64,000 bases of DNA, from contig BSQZ01000028.1 of assembly GCA_033239005.1 (NCBI GenBank), positions 4,144,501 through 4,208,500 on the forward strand. Reading direction: 5' to 3'. Origin of the DNA: Lamellibrachia satsuma. Taxonomy: Eukaryota > Annelida > Polychaeta > Sabellida > Siboglinidae. The notes under the pieces were generated by a model. That model saw only the letters and a list, made by a program, of their open reading frames with translations. It was not told the origin of the DNA and ran no database searches. Each line of letters opens with the position of its first letter. The stretch's first letter is position 1. The translations under genes and the position numbers were made by a program. Shown here one piece after another: positions 50,001 through 62,000 of the stretch.

Positions 50001-53000
50001 AAAATGCATTAATTTCGCAAATGTGGTATTTAGTTTTGATGAAATCATTAGACAAACTATTAAATAAATTTTTATTTGGCAGAACCAAAATCGGTGAAAA
50101 GGGGCAACAGTGGCTATGCATCTATATAATATAAGGTTCACTATTTCCCAGATTTAACTATTAAATTTAATTCTTTTGATGATTTCAACAAAATGATTCA
50201 ATCTTTTATTAAACAAACAGACAAATTACCATTCATGCACTATAAATAAGAATATAAACAAATCTGATGTGTGATGGGATAAATAGACTGAGAAGTCAGC
50301 TTTAACTATATCACTACCATGAAGCAAGAAAAATCAACAACAGTGCCACCTAGCGATGCTGACCTTCTTCGTAAGGTCATCACGTTCGTGCCTCAGTTTT
50401 TCCATATCAATGATCTTCTCGTTCAGCTGCTGCTGAAGCTTGTCTCGTTCGTGTCTCACCGTCTCTGCCGTTGTGATGGTGATGGCTGCATTCTCTTCCG
50501 CCTTTTCAGCAGTGCCCTGAAGTGCCAGGAAGTTCTTCTCCCGCTCCTCAAGTTGCACCTCGAAGCGATCCTTGAGCGTGCTCACAGTCGCCAACTCCGC
50601 GTTCTTCTCGTCCAGCAGGCGGTAGTAGTAGTCACGCTCCGCAGTGAGTCGTGCGATGTCCCCAGTGCGGTCCCGCAGCAAATTATTCAGGTGCTCCACA
50701 TTTGCTGCTGCAGCATCGTATTTCTGTTTCACGTCATCGAAAGTTTCCAAAAGTGCTGCATGTTTCTCAAGAAGATTTTTGTGCTCGTTTTTCGCAAGCT
50801 CCGACTCAAGTTTGAGAGCGTGACATTTCTCAGTGACAGCACTGAGCTGTGTCGCTAGTGTGTCGATGCGGTCCTCAGCGCGCTGCACTCCTTCCTTCTC
50901 AGCAGTCACCACCTGGTGGGAGAGAGAGATATCAGCAAATTTCAACATTGTCTACTCATAATGTATCATAGTGTGTCTACCAGACATTGTAAACATAACA
51001 AATTCTAATCACTGAAATGTATCATAGTGTATGTCTACCAGACATTGTAAACATAACAAATTCTAATAATTAAACACGTTTCTACTTTTATTATCACAAA
51101 AACATTTTGAACTGGTGGTTTTGGCGATATCCGCTATTCAAATAGTTTTTTTACTCACCTGTCCACTATGTGGAGGCACTTGTTATATACTGCCATAGCA
51201 TTTCAATGGCAGTAATCAAGGATTATCGTTCAATGTATTTATTTTCAAGATTTTCATGTTTCTCTGTAACTGATTGTCAAAATCTACGACAGCAGCATTG
51301 GCAGACAATGTTACTTCTGATGGTGATGGTGATTTAACACGCTATATCTTACTTAGACTGTTGACAACAGTCTGTTGTACAACTTTAGTGATGGATTTTT
51401 GTCGGATGTTCGTGACAACCGGAATAAAGACGATGTAGAAATTAATGACAGTGGCGAATTTGATACTAACGATGACGATTAAATGACGTAATTCTTGGAT
51501 TGTTGGTTACCACAATGACAATAACTAAAATTATCTCGCTTGCTTTACTTTTTCATTATGATTATTCTACTTTTAGAATATATATGATGTTCCTACAATG
51601 TAAAATACATTGTTGTTGCTAAAATCTTGATTTGAAGTGACGTAGTCGACAAAGTCACTGGGAATGCAGTATGCGGTGGTCACAACACACGAGGGCCACA
51701 GGACTGAAATAGTTAACTTACACATTGAAATAATTATTACTTTGATAAGAAAGATACCAGCACCATTACCAGTCAGTCTGAAAATGTTTGATATGACACA
51801 AACATTTTCATTAGCAATTAATGTCAAAGGCATATTGGCCATCGAGGTTTCTTTGAGGAATTACCATACAGGTGGGCTACAACATGTCTGTGGGCTACCA
51901 GATATTTCAGCAAGGTAGCCCCATTGGCTACCTAGAATTCTGGAGTTATTTCTACCAACGCACTGTGTTGTGGATCTGGCTCTTGTAGTCCTGCTGCATC
52001 CGCCCCATGCTCTGGTGCAGCTGGTCAATGAGTGTGTTCTTCTTCTCAATCTCCCCGGTCAGATGCTCCTCATGCCCTTTCACCTCCGTGACCTTCTCCT
52101 GCAGTTGAAGGACGCGTGCCTTTTCGACTTCGCATTCTCGCTCAAGTCTCATGATTGTCTCCTACAAATACCAGGCTGACTATATGAGACTGCTCTCATG
52201 ATTGTCTCCTACAAATACCAGACTGACTGTGTGAGACTGCTCTCATGATTGTTTCCTACAAATACCAGACTAACTGTATGAGACTGCTCTCGTGATTGAC
52301 TCCTAAAAATACCAAGATGACTGTGTGAGACTGCTCTCATGATTGAGTCCTACAAATACCAGACTGAGTGTGTGAGACTGCTGTCATGGTTGTCTCCTAC
52401 AAATACCAGAATGACTATGTCAGACTGCTCTCATGATTGAGTCCTACAAATACCAGACTGATTGTGTGAGACTGCTCTCATGATGTCACCTACAAATACC
52501 AGACTAACTATGTGAGACTGATCTCATAATGTATCCTACAAATACCAGACTGACTGTGCGAGACTGACACCAGTCAGTAAATTCATGTTAAACATCATTT
52601 AACAATCGTGGAACTGTTTCTAACAAAAACATCTAGGCTTGGCGAAAAGCAGCATATATGTGGCTTTCTAAAATATTTACTATAAAACAAGGTTTTATTT
52701 TTATCTTTGGACACAAAAAAATATACAACATGCATACATTATTACTATATTACATTTAGTATATATGCAAGAACTAACCATTTTTACATGATAAAGAGAA
52801 AAACTATATTTATTACATATGTCGATTTAACATATACATAAATTGACTATTTCCTAAAGTAGAAAGTTGCCTGGTCATCAATTACATTATATCAAGGATT
52901 TAAAAAATTTAATTATCACATGATAACACAAATTACAGATACAACAGCTATCACATGATAACACAAATTACAGATACAACAGCTATCACATGATAACACA

Positions 53001-56000
53001 AATTACAGATACAACAGCTATCACAAAAAAGACAAAAATTACATAATAAATTAGCATCAAAATCATCTGATAACACAGTGCAAAAATAATATTGGTATGA
53101 ACTGAAATAACATTGAGACGTACTTGGACCCCCTCGAAGCGTGATTCCAGGGCAGCATTCTTGCGGATGGCCTCCAACCGTTCAGCCTTGATCATGGTCA
53201 GTTCCTTCTCGGACTGCTCAACGGCCATCTCCAAGCCTTCTCTCTAAGTCCAGTTAAAATGTCCACTCAGTGAATTGTTTTAATTTTATTTATTCAAATA
53301 ACAAGTTGGCCATTTCCACCACTGCGTAACAGCCGTCTGTGATTTTCAGTGAACATGGACACAGTTTCCTGTTTTCTATTACTCTCCATAACTGATACTT
53401 TTCATGACTTTCTGTCGATTCTAACATATATAATATGGTATGTGATTTGTCTGCAATGTTTCCAAATTCTTTTCAAACCCAAAGTGCTTCCTACCTTCTG
53501 CACCCACTCTGCATGTTCTCGCTGTTGGTCATCCTTCACCGATGAGAGGGCTCGCTCCAACTCACATATGTGCTGGTAACTTCCCCGTGTCTGATGGTCT
53601 GTCTCATTTCTGTAACAACATATCATACGTATACTACTCTCACAAGGGGAGGATGAGTCTTGTACATTCATTTCAGTAAGGAGGTCGAACTTTGTACACA
53701 AGTAAAATATTAATTTTTAAGTGCAGGTTGATGAAATATGATGTTAGTGCTGAATGTATTGAACAATTCACACTGTTACTGCTATAAAATACCCCTAATA
53801 ATGTAATTTCAATTTAATATATATATTTAATTACATTTAGTAAAAAAATTTATGACCAGTATCAATGTCAGCCTCACGCCAGATTTCAGGGACACTGACA
53901 AGAACAACTATTACTACCCTAGATACCCTTCAAACCCTAGTTAGTGCATGAGGCCACATATATTTTAGATTCATTCTGATTGATTATTGTAACTGATTAC
54001 AATTCATAATGATTACAATCATAATCAAATCCTACATTGGCAATGGCGAATACAATCGAAACATCACAAAACAGGAGAAAACACACAACAGGTACAATGC
54101 CCCAAGAAACTAAGACATTTTTGGCACACAGTGACGTGGTCACTATGTCCACTGCTGCGTCCACTCACGCACCTGATGGTCCTGAGTTGGTCCTGCAAAC
54201 TGGTTGCTTGTTGTGTGGCCATCACTGCCCGCTCATTAGACAGACTTAACTGTCGTTCATGGTCATCCGCCAGTCTGGTCAGTCTGTCCACCACAACGCG
54301 CAAATGTTTAGCCACAAGTGAGAAACATCCCAGATTACAGTATGGTGTACACTGGTGTAACAGATTACAGTGTGGTGTACACTGGTGTAAGAGATTACAG
54401 TGTGGTGTACACTGGTGTAACAGGCATGCTTGAAGGTCCCTACTCAATTCTGACCTAGGTCCAGAAAAATTTTGGAAAAAAAGATCGCCAAAAATGATCC
54501 GGCTCTACATATGATACCATGCAGCTATTCACACTTTCGCAAGTTACCCGATGAATGATAAAAAATGTGCTTAACAAAATTATGCATTCTTTTATTAAAC
54601 GTACAAACTACATCAGACACAATATAATACAGGCTAATGACAATACTTGAAATGTTATCCTTGATAAGAGTTTTCTTCAAGAGAGACTCACCTGTCTTGG
54701 TGTTCTCTCATCAGCATGTTGTACCTCTCCTCCCAGTTGATTCTCACTGTCTCCATCTCTGCCGTCAACTAGTCAAACACATGCAATTATATAAAGTAGT
54801 TTCTGACTCTGTCTGCGTCTGTATATTCCCTTATATCCCCATTAGTTTCGCATGTACGGGGCTGATGTTTGGGATGGTTCGAACATTAAAAAAGTCATGA
54901 TTCTCCGAAGGACGTGGACATTTGACGTAGAACGTAACTCAGAACAATAGAAGTTTATAGTTCCATACAATTGTTAGTAATACTATGCATGTTTTTATGA
55001 TTGTTCTGAGTTATGTGATCAACGTCAAACGTCCACATCAGTTCCTTTGCAAGGAACAAATGCTTCATGCTTTCGTACATAATTTTGGAGTCATGAAGCA
55101 GGGTAATGCAAGGAGTTATAAGCTGTGGCTGGGTAATGCAAGGAGTTATAAGCTGTGGCTGGGGTAATGCAAGGAGTTATAAGCTGTGGCTGGGTAATGC
55201 AAGGAGTCATAAGCTGTGGCTGGGTAATGCAAGGAGTCATAAGCTGTGGATGGGTAATGCAAGGAGTTATAAGCTGTGGCTGGGTAATGCAAGGAGTCAT
55301 AAGCTGTGGCTGGGTAATGCAAGGAGTCATAAGCTGTGGCTGGGTAATGCAAGGAGTCATAAGCTGTGGCTGGGTAATGCAAGGAGTCATAAGCTGTGGC
55401 TGGGTAATGCAAGGAGTCATAAGCTGTGGCTGGGTAATGCAAGGAGTCATAAGCTGTGGCTGGGGTAATGCAAGGAGTCATAAGCTGTGGATGGGTAATG
55501 CAAGGAGTCATAAGCTGTGGCTGGGTAATGCAAGGAGTCATAAGCTGTGGATGGGTAATGCAAGGAGTTATAAGCTGTGGATGGGTAATGCAAAGAGTCA
55601 TAAGCTGTGGCTGGGTAATGCAAGGAGTCATAAGCTGTGGATGGGTAATGCAAGGAGTTATAAGCTGTGGCTGGGTAATGCAAGGAGTTATAAGCTGTGG
55701 ATGGGTAATGCAAGGAGTTATAAGCTGTGGCTGGGTAATGCAAGGAGTCATAAGCTGTGGATGGGTAATGCAAGGAGTTATAAGCTGTGGATGGGTAATG
55801 CAAGGAGTCATAAGCTGTGGCTGGGTAATGCAAGGAGTCATAAGCTGTGGATGGGTAATGCAAGGAGTTATAAGCTGTGGCTGGGTAATGCAAGGAGTCA
55901 TAAGCTGTGGATGGGTAATGCAAGGAGTTATAAGCTGTGGATGGGTAATGCAAGGAGTCATAAGCTGTGGCTGGGTAATGCAAGGAGTCATAAGCTGTGG

Positions 56001-59000
56001 CTGGGTAATGCAAGGAGTTATAAGCTGTGGCTGGGTAATGCAAGGAGTCATAAGCTGTGGCTGGGTAATGCAAGGAGTCATAAGCTGTGGCTGGGTAATG
56101 CAAGGAGTCATAAGCTGTGGCTGGGTAATGCAAGGAGTCATAAGCTGTGGCTGGGTAATGCAAGGAGTCATAAGCTGTGGCTGGGTAATGCAAGGAGTCA
56201 TAAGCTGTGGCTGGGTAATGCAAGGAGTCATAAGCTGTGGCTGGGGTAATGCAAGGAGTCATAAGCTGTGGATGGGTAATGCAAGGAGTCATAAGCTGTG
56301 GCTGGGTAACGCAAGGAGTCATAAGCTGTGGCTGGGGTAATGCAAGGAGTCATTAGCTGTGGCTGGGTAATGCAAGGAGTCATAAGCTGTGGCTGGGTAA
56401 TGCAAGGAGTCATAAGCTGTGGCTGGGTAACGCAAGGAGTCATAAGCTGTGGCTGGGGTAATGCAAGGAGTCATAAGCTGTGGCTGGGTAATGCAAGGAG
56501 TCATAAGCTGTGGCTGGGTAATGCAAGGAGTCATAAGCTGTGGATGGGTAATGCAAGGAGTCATAAGCTGTGGATGGGTAATGCAAGGAGTCATAAGCTG
56601 TGGCTGGGTAACGCAAGGAGTCATAAGCTGTAGCTGCCTTTTCTGCCATGCAATAATAAAATACAAATTAGACTATCAACAGTCTGAGTAGTTCTGCTAT
56701 ATATCAGACATAAATAACCATATTAACCATAAGTATTTATGAACATTTGAAATGGTAATTGGCTGTCAAGAAACTTTTGGTATAAGCTCCAATTATTTTG
56801 ACTGACTCACTTAGTTCAGTTCGTGCCCGTAGTGACGTCTGCTGGCCAATAAAGACCTAGTTGCTCGGTCGAAATAGTTGGAATGAATACCAAAAGTATT
56901 AAGGTAATCACCATGTCAAATAGCACATACCAAGAAACAGGAATGCGAATCCAACTATTTATGAGCAGTCAATTAATATATCTAAGACTGACACGCCAAA
57001 ATATTGCATACACACGTGTGCAACGACAACAAAAACTTAACAACAAAATTAACACAATACCCTGATGGGGCAAACATGATGGCAACAAATTCCACAGAAT
57101 GATAATCAAACATGGATTCTCACCTGCTGAATTTTCTCGTTCTTGCGCATTAACTCGGCCTGTGCCTCAGAAGCATCTCGCTCCAAAGTCTGAACAAGTG
57201 TCCCAATGTTCTGTTCGTATGATGGCAATTGTTCCAGATTCGTCGGCAGGGGGCGCCCTCGTCTGCGCCCGTAGTCAACGAGAATGGAGTGGACGTCCTT
57301 GAAAGATGACTCGACAACATACTGCTCCTTCTGAAGGTTATTCATCTTCTCGTGCATATCAGACAGTGTCTGTAGGGAGTAAACAAGCAGTTTGTTTACC
57401 ATAAAGGGTACTGTTCATATCAGACAGTGTCTGTAGGGAGTAAACAAGCAGTTTGTTTACCATAAAGGGTACTGTTCATATCAGACAGTGTCTGTAGGGA
57501 GTAAACCAGCAGTTTGTTTTTTTTGTTAATTTTAAAATGTTGTTCTCTACAAGAAACCTATTACAATTACAAGGTGATTATTTACTCCTAGCACTTAACA
57601 ATAAGCACACACTAACAAATGTAACCCAGCAAAACGGTAATTACTAGTTTATTGCATTTAAAAATAAAACCGTCATAACAAATATAACATAATAACACAT
57701 GGGTGGTTTCAAGTGTAATTGCATAATTTGTAATTAATTACAATTACACTGTAATTGGTTTTTTAGAACAATGCAAGTGTAAATAAACTTTTTATGAGGC
57801 TGTGTAAATGTAATTAACACTTGTAATTCATAGTTACTTGTAATTACTGGCAGCAAGAATGCATGAATTCAACTAAAAGTTAGTAGAACATTGTAGTTGT
57901 ACTGACCATGTATGAAGCAATGTAATAGTTTTTGTGAATTGCTGCAACTGAGCTTTGATGGTGTTGTATAATTCTGCCCTGCCTATCATCTATAGTTGCT
58001 TCATGGCAACAGTTTAAGTAACCTCACTGGAAATACACGACAAAAGGAAGTATGTGACAAATAACTACATATGCAATGACAGAAGGAAGAAAGTGACATA
58101 AAAATTGTAACAGGCTTCATTTGGTCATTGCAGTACAGAATTGTAATTTACCATATATGATTGAACCCAGGCCTGGTAAGACAACAATAGTCTTTGTTTT
58201 ATCAGTGTTATGCAGAGAAAAATTATAATCGAGTGCCTGACCTGTTCTTGTATTTTGTTCGCCTGTTCCAGCTGTTTGACTGTGTTCTGTAGGTCGGTGA
58301 TGAGTGACTCTTGCGATGTGATCTCTCGTTGCCTTAAACCAACCACCTCTCACTTCAGCTCAATCTTTTTTAGCCATTTAGGTCCATGTAGCTGGTGCTT
58401 AATCCCAGTTTCGTCAGCTCGGCTCAATGACAATATACCACATATGATGCTACTTTTACCCTCATGATATGTGTATTCATTCGTTATTAAGTTTTGGGAC
58501 ATGTAAATGCATATACACATAGGACATGGAAACAAGGATGAAGAATATAAACTGTACTATGTAGAACCATAAAATAAAAGGACTTATGAGCAATTAGTGT
58601 TGACTGTCTAAGTCTAATACATTTTACAGCAAAACATAACAAGAGAAAAGAAATAAAGAAATATGACAATTAAATATATATATATATATATGATATATTA
58701 ATCAACGAACACTGTTAGGCATGTTGTGGCTGGCAGTGACCACAAGTCCACAACTAATGTTTGCTGAGAGGATGGATTAACACCTGCCAATGTCCATGGC
58801 TCAATATCATATTTTGTACTTTAACCATACTACAAATTGACACCAGACAATACTAGTGCAGGCTGTCTGACATGAGTCACCAAACTTCTTCAGAAGAAGA
58901 CTCAGCTAGCAGTACTTAGCACTGTCACTTGTGAGGCATTTTATGGCTAACTGATGAATGACCTTTTTATTATGTGCTTACTGGACTTCCTGGCTTAATT

Positions 59001-62000
59001 AAACAAACACAAACTTACTGGGCTGGTAACTAGTACAACTATGGATATGAACTAGGGCTTTCTGACTGGGAAAATAATCAAAAGATGCTGCTTCGTGAAG
59101 TGAAGCCTTTGTGGCTATATTGCATTCAATGTGTAGAAAAGAGATCCATGGTGTGAATTTGTGAATACCAAATAAAAATGAAACCACATCTACTAAATGT
59201 AACAATAATTATTACAAATCAGGGGCTATTACATTGCAATTAATATAAATGATCATGGTTATTGCAATAGAATTAACATAATAAGTGTTTTTAATGATCC
59301 TGTATTAGAAAACATATAACTCAGCTGAGATGCATGCAAGAACGAAACATTTATAGTATTTAACACCCACTATAACTAATTTGGTTCTTATTTGTGTTAC
59401 ATTGGCTATCACAGCATTATCAAAACAGATTAAACTGTTAAATTAGATTAGATTAGACTGTTGAAATGAGGGCAGGTAACTTGGTGCAGATGCAGGTGGG
59501 CCTGCCAAGGAGAGCAGAGGCGGTGAAACAGCCAGGTCACATGATGCGGATGGAGGCAGGCCTGCCAAGGAGAGCAGAGGTGGTGAAACGGCCAGGTCAC
59601 ATGATGCGCATGGAGGCAGGCCTGCCAAGGACAGCAGAGGTGGTGAAACAGCCAGGTCACATGGTGGGGATGGAGGCGGGCCTGCCAAGGAGAGCAGAGG
59701 CGGTGAAACAGCCAGGTCACTTGGTGCGGATGGAGACAGGCTTGCCAAGGAGAGCAGAGGTGGTGAAACAGCCAGGTCACTTGGTGCAGATGGAGACAGG
59801 CCTGCCAAGGAGAGCAGAGGAGGTGAAACAGCCAGGTCACTTGGTGCAGATGGAGACAGGCCTGCCAAGGAGAGCAGAGGCGGTGAAACGGCCAGGTCAC
59901 TTGGTGTGGATGGAGGCAGGCCTGCCAAGGAGAGCAGAGGCGGTGAAACGGCCAGGTCACTTGGTGCAGATGGAGACAGGCCTGCCAAGGAGAGCAGAGG
60001 AGGTGAAACAGCCAGGTCACTTGGTGCAGATGGAGACAGGCCTGCCAAGGAGAGCAGAGGAGGTGAAACAGCCAGGTCACTTGGTGTGGATGGAGGCAGG
60101 CCTGCCAAGGAGAGCAGAGGCGGTGAAACGGCCAGGTCACTTGATGCGGATGGAGGCGGGCCTGCCAAGGAGAGCAGAAGCAGTGAAACGGCCAGGTCAC
60201 TTGATGCGGATGGAGACAGGCCTACCAAGGAGAGCAGAAGCAGTGAAACGGCCAGGTCACTTGATGCAGATGGAGACAGGCCTGCCAAGGAGAGCAGAGG
60301 CAGTGAAACAGCCAGGTCACTTGGTGCGGATGGAGACAGGCCTACCAAGGAGAGCAGAGACGGTGAAACGGCCAGGTCACTTGGTGCGGATGACGGCAGG
60401 CCTGCCAAGGAGAGCAGAGGCGGTGAAACGGCCAGGTCACTTGGTGTGGATGGAGACAGGCCTGCCAAGGAGAGCAGAAGCAGTGAAACGGCCAGGTCAC
60501 TTGGTGCAGATGGAGACAGGCCTGCCAAGGAGAGCAGAGGCAGTGAAACAGCCAGGTCACTTGGTGCGGATGGAGACAGGCCTACCAAGGAGAGCAGAGA
60601 CGGTGAAACGGCCAGGTCACTTGGTGCGGATGACGGCAGGCCTGCCAAGGAGAGCAGAGGCGGTGAAACGGCCAGGTCACTTGGTGTGGATGGAGACAGG
60701 CCTGCCAAGGAGAGCAGAGGCGGTGAAACGGCCAGGTCACTTGGTGTGGATGGAGACAGGCCTGCCAAGGAGAGCAGAGGCGGTGAAACGGCCAGGTCAC
60801 TTGGTGCAGATGGAGACAGGCCTGCCAAGGAGAGCAGAGGCGGTGAAACGGTCAGGTCACTTGGTGCGGATGGAGACAGGCCTGCCAAGGAGAGCAGAGG
60901 CGGTGAAACGGCCAGGTCACTTGGTGTGGATGGAGACGGGCCTGCCAAGTAGAGCAGAGGCGGTGAAACAGCCAGGTCACTTGGTGCGGATGGAGACAGG
61001 CCTGCCAAGGAGAGCAGAGGCGGTGAAACAGCCAGGTCACTTGGTGTGGATGGAGGCAGGCCTGCCAAGGAGAGCAGAGACGGTGAAACGGCCAGGTCAC
61101 TTGGTGTGGATGGAGGCAGGGCTGCCAAGGAGAGCAGAGGCGGTGAAACAGCCAGGTCACTTGGTGTGGATGGAGGCAGGCCTGCCAAGGAGAGCAGAGG
61201 CGGTGAAACAGCCAGGTCACTTGGTGCAGATGGAGACAGGCCTGCCAAGGAGAGCAGAGGCGGTGAAACAGCCAGGTCACTTGGTGCGGATGGAGACAGG
61301 CCTGCCAAGGAGAGCAGAGGCGGTGAAACAGCCAGGTCACTTGGTGCGGATGGAGACAGGCCTGCCAAGGAGAGCAGAGGCGGTGAAACGGCCAGGTCAC
61401 TTGGTGCAGATGGAGACAGGCCTGCCAAGGAGAGCAGAGGCGGTGAAACAGCCAGGTCACTTGGTGCGGATGGAGACAGGCCTGCCAAGGAGAGCAGAGG
61501 AGGTGAAACAGCCAGGTCACTTGGTGCGGATGGAGGTGGGCCTGCCAAGGAGAGCAGAGGCGGTGAAACAGCCAGGTCACTTGGTGCGAATGGAGACAGG
61601 CCTGCCAAGGAGAGCAGAGGCGGTGAAACAGCCAGGTCACTTGGTGCGGATGGAGACGGGCCTGCCAAGGAGAGCAGAGGCAGTGAAAAAGGCCGCAGGA
61701 ATTAAAAGAGCAGATCATGATAAGGAAGGAGGTGACAAGTGGAGGGAGAAGGCTGCTGACAGGGAGAAGGCTGCTGTCAGGGAGAAGGCTGCTGTCAGGG
61801 AGAAGGCTGCTGTCAGGGAGAATGCTGCTGTCAGGGAGAAGGCTGCTGACAGGGAGAAGGCTGCTGTCAGGGAGAAGGCTGCTGTCAGGGAGAAGGCTGC
61901 TGTCAGGGAGAAGGCTGCTGTCAGGGAGAAGGCTGCTGTCAGGGAGCAGTGGAAAATGACAACAACCAAAGCAGTGCAGCAGCATAAGAACTAGTCAACA

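Noticed and set aside
50319..50858. Plus-strand ORF of 179 codons
   Set aside because: Antisense of the largest CCDC158 exon, whose minus-strand product is an obvious coiled coil.
55146..56691. Long ORFs on both strands (up to 364 codons)
   Set aside because: Pure 30-bp minisatellite; peptide repeats such as NARSHKLWLG are artefacts.
59443..61994. ORFs of 842 (+) and 741 (-) codons
   Set aside because: They are the 60-bp and 18-bp arrays read through; unit lengths are multiples of 3, so frames stay open. They lie in an intron of CCDC158 and have no homology or splice support. Kept only as a finding to test.
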